64,000 nucleotides of DNA. It comes from Candidatus Baldrarchaeota archaeon (GTDB lineage Archaea > Asgardarchaeota > Baldrarchaeia > Baldrarchaeales > DXJG01). The first letter of the stretch is position 1. Each line of letters opens with the position of its first letter. A program made the translations under genes and the position numbers. Positions 35,663 to 44,390 of this stretch are shown piece by piece. The stretch covers positions 124,001 to 188,000 of the forward strand of contig DXJG01000001.1 in assembly GCA_019056805.1 (NCBI GenBank), given 5' to 3'. Below the pieces are notes generated by a model. That model was not told the DNA's origin. It was given only the letters and a program-made list of their open reading frames with translations, and made no database searches.

Positions 35663-36547
35663 GTGGATAAGGAAAAAATTAAACATCTAGTTTGGCTATT
35701 TATTTCGATCGGTGTATGTATAACCATTTCCCTAGGTTTGACATATATTGCCGTTATTGCTGGTATGGCTGGCTATTTTACTGTGATACCCATTTTAAAC
35801 ACCGAAAGCATCCTACTAAGGTTTTTAGGAATCATAATTTCAACTTTGATAAGCTTAGGTATTATTTTATTGCTTTACATGTTTCTTTTAGCTAAGGGTC
35901 CATTTGCATTTAAATTTGCCATCTCACTTGGTATTACTCCTATTGTAACTGTTTCTGTAATTTTTTTCGGTGAAACCTTTTTGTTAATTCTTTTTCCTGC
36001 AACAATTAATCCTATATTGTACATTTTAGTCGCATTTGCTTCGTTGTACATTGCTGGATTCTCATCTGTTTTCATTATCACGGATATGTTATCTGAAAAA
36101 GGGAAAAAGAAATTAATGCTTCTTTATGGAAGTATTATGGGAGCATTTATTGGAGTTACCATGCATACTTTATCCATTCTTTCTCTGGTTGTTATGATAT
36201 CGCTATTAGATACTCTCCTTGCCTCCTTAGGATTCTCTGAGAGATTTCTCAATGTCTTAGAAGCTTATCCTAGGAGAGGAGCTGCTGATTTTTCATACTC
36301 TATAGGTAATGTAGATATAGGGTTTGGTGATTTTATTTTCTATTCTTTGCTTCCTGCTCATGCTTATTGGAAGTTTGGTTTAAATACTATGCTGTTTTCC
36401 GTTCTCTTCCTTTTCACTGGAGTTGCTTTAACATATAGGCTCATTTCTATGGGAAAAATCTTACCAGGAATTCCTATTCCAATTTCTCTTTCCTTAATCC
36501 CTATAATTGTTGCCGTTATACTTTCTGGTGGATTTTTTTATGTTTAA
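35663..36547 (+). CDS. Presenilin/signal-peptide-peptidase-like intramembrane aspartyl protease
   Basis: About 294 residues with roughly nine membrane segments. Near residue 220 the motif IGFGDFIFYS is the GxGD active site of A22-family proteases, and the Asp in SLLDTLL about 40 residues earlier is a candidate for the second catalytic aspartate. A PIPISL segment near the C terminus resembles the PAL motif. Such enzymes cleave signal peptides or membrane segments. GTG 35663 follows TAGGTG with 6-nt spacing. The classical YD of the first motif is not conserved, so activity should not be assumed. Confidence 0.7.
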   Translation: MDKEKIKHLVWLFISIGVCITISLGLTYIAVIAGMAGYFTVIPILNTESILLRFLGIIISTLISLGIILLLYMFLLAKGPFAFKFAISLGITPIVTVSVIFFGETFLLILFPATINPILYILVAFASLYIAGFSSVFIITDMLSEKGKKKLMLLYGSIMGAFIGVTMHTLSILSLVVMISLLDTLLASLGFSERFLNVLEAYPRRGAADFSYSIGNVDIGFGDFIFYSLLPAHAYWKFGLNTMLFSVLFLFTGVALTYRLISMGKILPGIPIPISLSLIPIIVAVILSGGFFYV

Positions 36548-36576
36548 TTTTTAAAATTGCATGTAAGAACTTAATA

Positions 36577-37278
36577 CTAAAAGGATCTTAGCTTTATTTT
36601 TAAATTGTACTGCTCGTTTAGTTTTTCAATTTCTTTAATAATTTTTTCTCTTGAGGGGGGTTTTAACCATTTTGGAGTGTTCTCTGTAGGTTTAAAGAGT
36701 TGTAGTACCCATAGAGGGACTTCCATTTTCGAAAGTAGTTCAGCAATTTTATGAAGATCTTCTACTGCTATTATTGGCTCTGCAATCGTGGTTCTAACTT
36801 CAAAATCTATTTGCTGGTCTTTTAATATACCTATTGTGGTTCTAACTTTTTGATAAGAGTTAACTCCAGTAATATACTGATACTTTTCTGGAGGTGCTTT
36901 ATAATCGACAGCTACTTCCGCTACTTCAAATCGTAAAATTTTTTCTATTACCTGAGGTTTTGTGCCATTGGTATCTATTGCTATTTTTTTACCATAGTCT
37001 TGAATTATCTTTGCAGCTTCAATTAAATCCTTTTCTTGCAGTGTCGGTTCTCCACCCGTGAATTTTACTATTCCAACAGCCCAATTCTTTTCTACCTGTT
37101 TTACAAAACTTTCTCTTGTTAAGGGAACTTCTTGAGTAAATTGGGGATAATTTTGACAGTATATACATCGCATATTACAATGTGATAGAAAAAAGAGTGT
37201 ACATGCATCAGTTCTACAATCAATGAGACTTAAGGGAACGTATGAAAAAATTTTAAGTAAAAAGGGAGATTTTTTCAT
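36577..37278 (-). CDS. nrdG: Anaerobic ribonucleotide reductase activating protein (radical SAM)
   Basis: A 233-residue radical SAM enzyme with the cluster motif CNMRCIYCQN. FTGGEPTL supplies the SAM-binding glycine strand. It installs the glycyl radical on NrdD. The gene starts 3 bp after the nrdD stop, which fixes the pairing. AGGG of the nrdD tail is suitably spaced from the ATG. Confidence 0.9.
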   Translation of the reverse strand: MKKSPFLLKIFSYVPLSLIDCRTDACTLFFLSHCNMRCIYCQNYPQFTQEVPLTRESFVKQVEKNWAVGIVKFTGGEPTLQEKDLIEAAKIIQDYGKKIAIDTNGTKPQVIEKILRFEVAEVAVDYKAPPEKYQYITGVNSYQKVRTTIGILKDQQIDFEVRTTIAEPIIAVEDLHKIAELLSKMEVPLWVLQLFKPTENTPKWLKPPSREKIIKEIEKLNEQYNLKIKLRSF

Positions 37279-37281
37279 ATA

Positions 37282-39138
37282 CTACGCCCTAAGATATTTG
37301 AGGTTAAGAGGATTTATAATTTCTCCGTCTAGTGTATAGTGTATTCTCCTAATGAACTCTGCTCTTTTACCCTGGTTCCAGAGATATACCGGTCTATAAT
37401 AGCCTACGATTCTACTCCATACTTCTAGAGAATTTACATGTCCACATGTTGGACACTTCTCGATAATACCATGCCATACACTACCACAATTTCTACACGT
37501 TGTTATTGTTGGAGTGATAGTTAGATAAGCAATTTTTGTATTTGTGAGTACGCGGCGGACAAATTTCTTAAGGGCTTCAACTTCTGGTTTTTCCCAAAGC
37601 CATATGTGAGTTACACATCCTCCAGTAAAGTAGGGGTGAAACTCTGCTTCTATTCTTATTTTTTCATGTAAGGGTATTTCCGCATTATAGGGTACGTGAG
37701 TACTATTTGTATAATAGTATGCTCCAGGTTCGCCTTGAATACAAATATTTTCTGCTCCAAATTCTTTAGCATCCAACATAGCTAATCGGTAACTTGTGGA
37801 TTCAGCTGGTGTTTGTTCCAAATTATATAGAGTATTATCTAGCTCTTCAAACTCCTGGAGTTTATCCAGTATATGTCTTAGTATTTTCTTTGCCAGTCGT
37901 ATACCATCTTGCTCATATATTGGTACACCTGCCAAATTCATGAGACACTCATGCATACCTACTATTCCTATAGTATTGTAATGATTATCATAAGTTCCTA
38001 GATATTCTCTTGTTATAGGCAGATCAAAGAAATTGCTTCTTAATATATCATTAAGGAATTTTCTCTTTGTCATTAATTGTTGCCTAGCTATTTCAAGTCT
38101 TTCATCTAGTTTTGTGAAGAAATCATCTTCATCTTTTGCTAAGTACCCAAGTCGGGGTAGATTAATCGTTACAACTCCTATACTTCCTGTTTCGTCAGGA
38201 ACTGTCCATATTCCACCTGCATGTCTACATAATTTACCTATGTCCGGAAGTAGGCGACAACACATAGCAAATCTGCTGTTAGGATCTATATATCCATTCA
38301 GATAGTTTAAGAAGTAAAATGACCCACGTAAGGCTGTTAATTCAAAAATCTCATAAGTTAAATCTATATCTCCTAGAATCCATTTTCTTTCATTCCAATC
38401 AAAATTTTTATCAATTCCTATTGTAGGTATAGGGAATGTAAATGGTCTATGTTTACTATCTCCCTCTTTTAAAGTATCAATTAATCCATATGTTGTTATC
38501 ATGGCTTCTTCTATGTAATCACCTAGTGTTCCATGTTCTTTTCCACCTATTATGGCAGGTCTTTCTTGTTTTTCTCCATTTACACTAAAATTCAAAGTAA
38601 CATTTACAAAAGGACTTTGAGAACCGAATCTACTGGGGAAATTAAAATTAAAAACAAGTCTCTGAATATTTTGCTCTACTTCCTTAGGGTTTAATTTATC
38701 TACGTGTACAAAGGGAGCTAAATATAGATCAAAGTCTCCAAAGGCTTGTGCTCCTGCCCATTCTTGTTGTGAGGTACATATAAAGTTTATTATATGATCT
38801 ACAGCCGATGACATATGTTTTGCGGGAGACGCATAAACGTTTGGAGTTATTAAACCCTTTCTAAAAAGTCTTTCTAGACTCCATCCAGCACAGTAGGCTA
38901 TGAAGCGAGCAAAGGGTAAATCATGGATATGTATGTCTCCTCTTACATGTGCTTCTACTTGTTCTCTTGGATACCCATTTGATGAAAAAAGAGCATAATT
39001 TTTAAGGATTTCTTGCGCAACAAAGCCAAATAGCCCACTGAATGTTTTAAACGTGTTTGCATTTTCTCGAACAAGCCAAGTCTTTTCATACAAATATGAA
39101 TTAACGAGATCTTCTATGTTCATTAACGGTTTTTTCAC
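37282..39138 (-). CDS. nrdD: Anaerobic ribonucleoside-triphosphate reductase
   Basis: About 618 residues. It reduces ribonucleotides to deoxyribonucleotides under anaerobic conditions. Visible features are HIHDLPFARFIAYCAGW at the N-terminal side, a C-terminal zinc ribbon (CRNCG and CPTCG) and the glycyl-radical site in RIVGYYRP, a variant of the usual RVTGY. The GTG at 39138 has GGGAGGG 7 nt upstream, so the 12 preceding codons of the frame are left out. It supports a strictly anaerobic lifestyle. Confidence 0.92.
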   Translation of the reverse strand: MKKPLMNIEDLVNSYLYEKTWLVRENANTFKTFSGLFGFVAQEILKNYALFSSNGYPREQVEAHVRGDIHIHDLPFARFIAYCAGWSLERLFRKGLITPNVYASPAKHMSSAVDHIINFICTSQQEWAGAQAFGDFDLYLAPFVHVDKLNPKEVEQNIQRLVFNFNFPSRFGSQSPFVNVTLNFSVNGEKQERPAIIGGKEHGTLGDYIEEAMITTYGLIDTLKEGDSKHRPFTFPIPTIGIDKNFDWNERKWILGDIDLTYEIFELTALRGSFYFLNYLNGYIDPNSRFAMCCRLLPDIGKLCRHAGGIWTVPDETGSIGVVTINLPRLGYLAKDEDDFFTKLDERLEIARQQLMTKRKFLNDILRSNFFDLPITREYLGTYDNHYNTIGIVGMHECLMNLAGVPIYEQDGIRLAKKILRHILDKLQEFEELDNTLYNLEQTPAESTSYRLAMLDAKEFGAENICIQGEPGAYYYTNSTHVPYNAEIPLHEKIRIEAEFHPYFTGGCVTHIWLWEKPEVEALKKFVRRVLTNTKIAYLTITPTITTCRNCGSVWHGIIEKCPTCGHVNSLEVWSRIVGYYRPVYLWNQGKRAEFIRRIHYTLDGEIINPLNLKYLRA

Positions 39139-39273
39139 AGAACACCCTCCCTTACCGCTCCCTTGTTTTATCAAAAAAATTTGATAATATAATACAGTTT
39201 TTTAGTTATCTAATAAAAGTAGGGCTTTAAAGCTTTACCCTTCTTAACCCTTCTGCTTTGCATTATTTTTTTG

Positions 39274-39957
39274 TTACCTATTATTACAATGTGCGTGGCG
39301 GCATAACAACATATTCTTTATTTTTTCTTCTAAGTTTTTAAATTTAGATAAGTTTCCATCCCAGTTTTCCAGTACATCTCCATACGATTCTTCAAAAGTC
39401 TTTATAAATTTAGTAATTCTATTTCTCATTTCTTGTGTTGGTGACGATGTAAATGCTGCTATAGTGATCTTTTTACCTTTTTCAAGTATTATTTCCCCAT
39501 CCCCATAATCTATTTTTTTAACTCCAGTTCCTGTTTGCGTTATCTCCTTTATTAGTGTTGATATCCCTGTCAGAGCTCCTGAAACAAGTGTAGGATCAAG
39601 TATCATGTTATTTGCCACATAAAAATATATAGGGGTACCATCTTCATAGATTATGTACAAACTTTTAATTTCAGGTTCATATGCTACCATGGTTGCTTTT
39701 TCAGGTTCTTTTGGAGGTGACTCAAGAGTTATAGCGTCTTTTAACATTTTTACCCAAACAATTATCTTTCCAACTCGTTCCTGCAATTGTTCTTTTAGTT
39801 TTTTGTTAACCTTATCGTTTTTAGCTACACCTATAAGAATTTCTGCAGCTTCTAAAGCTGCTTTCGCAGCCTCCTTGTACCTTTTTTGTTTCTCTAAGTT
39901 TTTTGCATCTTTTATTTTTTGCTTTGCTTTTAATAATTCCTTTTCTATGCTCTGCAT
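39274..39957 (-). CDS. Protein with MIT-like helical N terminus and longin/roadblock-like C terminus
   Basis: 227 residues. Residues 1-75 form helices with the spacing of an MIT domain or TPR-like hairpin (AKNLEKQKRYKEAAKAALEA). A Pro-rich linker (SPPKEPEK) follows, then an alpha/beta region beginning LYIIYEDGTPIYFYV with GTGVKKIDYGDGEIIL, resembling longin/roadblock folds that bind small GTPases or vesicle machinery. No enzyme motif is seen. It lies 4 bp after an HPF-like gene. The domain assignment is by pattern only and should be treated as a hypothesis. Confidence 0.5.
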   Translation of the reverse strand: MQSIEKELLKAKQKIKDAKNLEKQKRYKEAAKAALEAAEILIGVAKNDKVNKKLKEQLQERVGKIIVWVKMLKDAITLESPPKEPEKATMVAYEPEIKSLYIIYEDGTPIYFYVANNMILDPTLVSGALTGISTLIKEITQTGTGVKKIDYGDGEIILEKGKKITIAAFTSSPTQEMRNRITKFIKTFEESYGDVLENWDGNLSKFKNLEEKIKNMLLCRHAHCNNR

Positions 39958-39961
39958 CTTC

Positions 39962-40288
39962 CTATCTCTTCTCCCTTCTTCTATTCTTAAATTTTTTAAT
40001 TGACTTTTCTAATTTACCTAGTGCCTGCATAAGAGCGTTTTTTACATTCCACGCTTTTGCAGTGGCTTCAAAAGTTTTACCTGGTATTGAGAGTTGTGTT
40101 TGAATAGAATATAAAACACGACTTTCATTTGTTTGATGGAGGGTTTGTACGTTTATCTTAAGATACCGTATTTGGCTAAGCAACTTGCCATATTTTTCTG
40201 CTTGTTTTGCGAGAAATACATTTATTTCCTCTTTATCTTTTTCTTTAAGTTTTTCGAGACCTGTAACTTGTACTACATATTCATACAA
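39962..40288 (-). CDS. Small protein resembling HPF/S30AE ribosome-associated factors
   Basis: 108 residues. Paired strands with LKINVQTL and RVLYSIQTQLSIPG are followed by FEATAKAWNVKNALMQALGK and a basic tail KKFKNRRREKR, an order similar to hibernation-factor-like proteins. The start is TTG with GGTG 7 nt upstream. It is co-transcribed with the MIT/longin-like protein. Function is uncertain, and an RNA-binding role is likely from the basic C terminus. Confidence 0.45.
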   Translation of the reverse strand: MYEYVVQVTGLEKLKEKDKEEINVFLAKQAEKYGKLLSQIRYLKINVQTLHQTNESRVLYSIQTQLSIPGKTFEATAKAWNVKNALMQALGKLEKSIKKFKNRRREKR

Positions 40289-40344
40289 TTTGATAACACC
40301 TAAATACCATATTATTTTTATAGCTCATATTTTTAGTGCTCGAA

Positions 40345-41811
40345 TTAATATGTTAATTGTTGAAACAATGAAGTGACATTGTACGTAAGAAGGAAAATTA
40401 AGATGGTTAATAATATTTGTGACTTCATTCGAGGATCCATGGTTGCTTTACAATTCGCATAAGCTGTGATCACTGAAGTCGCTAATAAGGACATTACCAT
40501 GATTAAGTTATTAAATATAGGACTATACGATTTATTAAAAATAAACATTGTAGAATACGCTATCACAGGGATAATTGCTGATATAAAGCCCAACAATGCT
40601 GTTAAAGCTATTGTTATTATTCTTGCTTTTAATCTCTGAGTAGCTACTAAAGTTTCTCTTTTCCTAGTAAGTGTAACTATTTCTCTTAGTTTCGTTGAAA
40701 TTCCTGATATTTTTTCTCCAGATCTTTTTGAATCTTTTTCTATTATTTGAGCAGCAGTTTTTAAAGAAATTATAACATAAGGATGTTTAAAATTAGCTAT
40801 AAACTTAGCCCATGCAACTTTTAGCGGAGTTAAATTGAAAAACAAATCTTTAACCATAAGAGTCATCTTTCTGCTTACACTTTTTGAAACAGTTTTAATA
40901 GTTTCTGCTATAGCCTTTTCCGGCGAATAATTCAACTCAAGGAACTTACTGTAAGTTTCCAGGAACTCAGCACATTCCTCCAATTCATTTATCATAGTCC
41001 TTGCCTCTATCTTCATATCCCTTGATAAAGGTAACAATATTTTCTTACTGGGGAATTTTTGTAAAAATATTTGAACTAGAGGGATTGTAGGAATAAGCCA
41101 AGAATATCCCCAGAGGGTATAGGTCATAGTGAGGAGAAAAGGTAAAAAGGTAGAGACAGTTACTATAAGTAAAATTCTCATTTCTATTTCTCTGGTCATT
41201 TTTTCATACTCGTTTTCCATTTCACGAAAATATTCTTCAATATTACTCGTATTTTGTTTCCCAACACTTAAAATAGCTAATACAGCCGTTTTGAAATCAT
41301 TAGAAGGTTGAGTTAAAGCATAATCAAATAGCAATTTTTCTGGGGAGTGGCCAAACGACGTTTTCCTTAAAATGTCTCTAAATTTTTGAGATACTATGGG
41401 GTAGTTTGATTGCGCAATACTCTTTATTGCTTCAAATACGGAATCTGTTGCTTCTAAACTCAATGACAATTCATAAAATACAAGAGGAGCTAAACTGGCA
41501 TGTACAATCTTTTCGTTTGTATAAATCGAAGTAACAGAATTCTTAATCGAAAAAAACACAACATAAATTACAAAAAAAGAAAATACAGCCGCTAGGTAAG
41601 CTCCAATTCTTACCAGAAGTAAAAATGATATTAACCCGAAAAGTAAACTTAGTATAAAAGCTGTACTCAATAAAGCTGCAAATGAAATGTTAAAACGTTT
41701 TTTTAAATAGTCCGTTAGTTCTTCAGAATTTTTTCCCGCAATTTTTTCCCCAATTGTCAAAAGGAAATCCCATTTCTCGATTTTTGTAGCAAGGTATCTA
41801 ATTATATGCAA
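40345..41811 (-). CDS. Type II/IV secretion platform protein with two T2SF domains (TadC/ArlJ-like)
   Basis: A 488-residue membrane protein. Two GspF-like domains of about 120 residues, each with an acidic helix such as SIAQSNYPIVSQKFRDIL, are separated by membrane-helix pairs. These proteins form the inner-membrane platform of archaeal pili and archaella and are turned by a partner ATPase. No such ATPase or pilin peptidase is in this window. It starts 13 bp after the Ig-repeat surface protein gene, so the two are probably one unit. Confidence 0.8.
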   Translation of the reverse strand: MHIIRYLATKIEKWDFLLTIGEKIAGKNSEELTDYLKKRFNISFAALLSTAFILSLLFGLISFLLLVRIGAYLAAVFSFFVIYVVFFSIKNSVTSIYTNEKIVHASLAPLVFYELSLSLEATDSVFEAIKSIAQSNYPIVSQKFRDILRKTSFGHSPEKLLFDYALTQPSNDFKTAVLAILSVGKQNTSNIEEYFREMENEYEKMTREIEMRILLIVTVSTFLPFLLTMTYTLWGYSWLIPTIPLVQIFLQKFPSKKILLPLSRDMKIEARTMINELEECAEFLETYSKFLELNYSPEKAIAETIKTVSKSVSRKMTLMVKDLFFNLTPLKVAWAKFIANFKHPYVIISLKTAAQIIEKDSKRSGEKISGISTKLREIVTLTRKRETLVATQRLKARIITIALTALLGFISAIIPVIAYSTMFIFNKSYSPIFNNLIMVMSLLATSVITAYANCKATMDPRMKSQILLTILIFLLTYNVTSLFQQLTY

Positions 41812-41824
41812 TATTTACTTTCTC

Positions 41825-43822
41825 CTAAATGTTTATAGAGAATTCTAATATTTTCCGTTTACGCACTACTATAAAAATCCCTAATAGACAAGGTATACTA
41901 ATTATCTTCAAAAAATCTTTTAAAAAGGAATAAATATTTCTTGACGGTAAAACTTCGATTTCTATTCTCTTCAAAGAGGCTCCATAGAAATCCGAGCCGT
42001 TGTATTTGAACATAACTACTATTATAGCTGGTTCGGAAGGCATTTTCAATTTTACAATTACTTTTCCATCGTTGTTTGTTTTCACAGTATTTAATAATGA
42101 ATCATTAAGATAGACAGACAATTTTTCAAATTTCAACGGCATTCCTTCAATAGTTTGGAGAGTAACTTCACAAATTATGATTTCTTCGATTTTTACCCGT
42201 CTTGGTATATTTAGGATTAATTCAGTTGGTATCTTCTCAACAATTCTATAAATTACGTAATTTTCTGCATTTAAAAGATATTGTTCTGGGTTTCCTAAAT
42301 ACGTCACTTTTATTATTAATTGACCGAAAACAGCATTACTTGGAATAATATATGTTATTGTAGCTTTTCCTAAATCATCTGTAGTGACGTTTCCTATGTA
42401 TAAGTGATTGGTTATGTCGTAAGCATGTATGACTTTTCCTTGTAGGGGATCGTTTTGTAAAGTTTTAAGTTGAACGAAAAAAGATATCTGCATACTTCTA
42501 GCTACAAGAGTGATGTTATTTTCTTTTTTAACGACAAGATTTGGACGTTCGAAGACTAATATTGGAACTTTTAGCATAGTTGAATCATAAAATTCATCGC
42601 CTGGGAAATTGATCGTGATGAATGAGGGACCTTTAGCTTGAGAGACGTACCACTGTATTGTGGCGCATCCATTATCATTTGTGATTGTACTAGTCAGCAA
42701 GTTTCCTTGACTATCAAAAACTAACAATTCTCTAAATGGTACAGGATCGTTTTGGTCATCAAGAAGGGTAACATTTAATTTTGTTATTTCTCCACTAATT
42801 ACCGTTACATTACTGAAACAAAAATCGATATACGTAATACCTCTTATCGTAAGCGTAACATTTCTTTCCGCGTTTTCATACCTTGGACTACCAGCAAAAG
42901 AAACTGTATAAACATATTCTCCCGGGTCTGTATAGTTTGGTATATAAATAATAGCTTCAAAAAAACCAGTAGCATTTGTCCATGCTGAAGAGACGTTTCC
43001 TTTTTCATTTTTTACATAAATTGCGGCATTAACCAGAGGATCACCTTTTTCATCTACTAGTTTCCCTGTTATTGTTACAGTTTGGTTTCTATAAGCCACT
43101 TCGGGTTTTATTTCTAACATTGTTATATTAGTTTTTATTTTTCGAATATTAAGCGCTATAATACATGTACTTTTTTCGTAATACTGATAGGGACCAGCTT
43201 GAATAGTTAGTTCAATTTTTCCTTCAGAAGTTTTTGGCGAAGGTATATATCTTAAAACCGTCTCTCCTTTTTCGTTAGTAAATTGTTGATCAATTATCTT
43301 TTCTCCTTCTATTAACGATACATTTATTGCTTTTACGGGTTCTCCTACATCGTCTGTGACAGTAACATTAATAACAACTTCATCTCCTGGAGCCACTGTC
43401 TGATCATAAGGGTCTAAAGTCGTATCAGTCACTAAAATAGTTAGGTAGGTTTTTCCCATGACCGTCAAATAAAACACTTGATACGAAGGACTTAGGTTTT
43501 TAGCAAGATTTCCTCGGAAAGTTGCATTTAACACAAGTTGACCTGGAGAATAACTTTTTGGCACAGTCCATGATATTTGTGCAATTCCATTGTCATTTGT
43601 TACCGCTTCTCCTATGTACATGTTATGAGTTTCATCGTAGAAATATATCGTTTCGTTTACAACTGGTTCTCCTAAATCATCCTCTAAGGTTGCAGTAAGA
43701 GTAAGAGTCTGACCTCTATAGACAATAATTTCCTGACTTTGTGCATTTAGGACATTGAAGGAAAAATAACATAAAAGTATCACTAAGATAGCTAACGAGG
43801 CGATGATAAATACCCTTTTCAC
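41825..43822 (-). CDS. Secreted membrane-anchored protein with six Ig-like repeats
   Basis: 665 residues with an N-terminal signal or anchor helix (residues ~4-25), about six Ig-like domains of ~100 residues, and a C-terminal membrane helix followed by a basic tail (VVRKRKILEF). Each repeat carries a variant of DDLGEPVVNETIYFYD, as in bacterial Ig-like or carboxypeptidase-regulatory-like repeats. The protein would face outside the cell. Its pairing with a pilus platform protein suggests a surface fibre, adhesion or assembly role. Confidence 0.8.
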   Translation of the reverse strand: MKRVFIIASLAILVILLCYFSFNVLNAQSQEIIVYRGQTLTLTATLEDDLGEPVVNETIYFYDETHNMYIGEAVTNDNGIAQISWTVPKSYSPGQLVLNATFRGNLAKNLSPSYQVFYLTVMGKTYLTILVTDTTLDPYDQTVAPGDEVVINVTVTDDVGEPVKAINVSLIEGEKIIDQQFTNEKGETVLRYIPSPKTSEGKIELTIQAGPYQYYEKSTCIIALNIRKIKTNITMLEIKPEVAYRNQTVTITGKLVDEKGDPLVNAAIYVKNEKGNVSSAWTNATGFFEAIIYIPNYTDPGEYVYTVSFAGSPRYENAERNVTLTIRGITYIDFCFSNVTVISGEITKLNVTLLDDQNDPVPFRELLVFDSQGNLLTSTITNDNGCATIQWYVSQAKGPSFITINFPGDEFYDSTMLKVPILVFERPNLVVKKENNITLVARSMQISFFVQLKTLQNDPLQGKVIHAYDITNHLYIGNVTTDDLGKATITYIIPSNAVFGQLIIKVTYLGNPEQYLLNAENYVIYRIVEKIPTELILNIPRRVKIEEIIICEVTLQTIEGMPLKFEKLSVYLNDSLLNTVKTNNDGKVIVKLKMPSEPAIIVVMFKYNGSDFYGASLKRIEIEVLPSRNIYSFLKDFLKIISIPCLLGIFIVVRKRKILEFSINI

Positions 43823-43972
43823 TTTTACCCATTTTATCTATGTTTATCTTAGAATTTAAACCCCTTGTCTTATATTGTATGGTATCTGTATCTCAGACAG
43901 ATTTATTTACATGAACCTAAACCTTAATAAGATACTAAATACTTCTAAAAAACGAAATAAGAGGTGTGCATC

Positions 43973-44251
43973 TTGAGCGTAATTACTAAGAATATAGTTA
44001 AATTACTACGTATGATATCTTTGGTCTTTGTCATTATTTCAATTGCCAGTCTCATTTATATATCGATTAACGGGCTTAACCTCTTATCATCTGCAATATT
44101 TCTTGTTTTTATCTATCTTTTCGGGATAACACTAGGTACCGCTGGAAAAATTGAAGAAAAAGAAGAAACAAAACCTAAAATTTTATTAGAATGGAGTGCC
44201 GCTTGCCTAGTCGGAGTTATTCTCCTAACATTAGTTATTTTCTTCTCATAA
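43973..44251 (+). CDS. Small membrane protein of unknown function
   Basis: 92 residues from TTG 43973, chosen because GAGGTG (43961-43966) is 6 nt upstream. Three membrane segments are separated by a charged loop (GKIEEKEETKPK). I do not recognise the family. It lies upstream of atpD in the same direction but 139 bp apart, so co-transcription is uncertain. Confidence 0.6.
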   Translation: MSVITKNIVKLLRMISLVFVIISIASLIYISINGLNLLSSAIFLVFIYLFGITLGTAGKIEEKEETKPKILLEWSAACLVGVILLTLVIFFS

Positions 44252-44390
44252 CGATTCTAAGAGTAAACTAAGAGGTGGGTTTAAAAACTCAGCGAAACAT
44301 TTTTTGAATACAAAATATATTTCCATAGGGAAATATTCACACACCTAACATAATTGTATAATTAATTTCTAATAACCAGGTGGTGATGAA

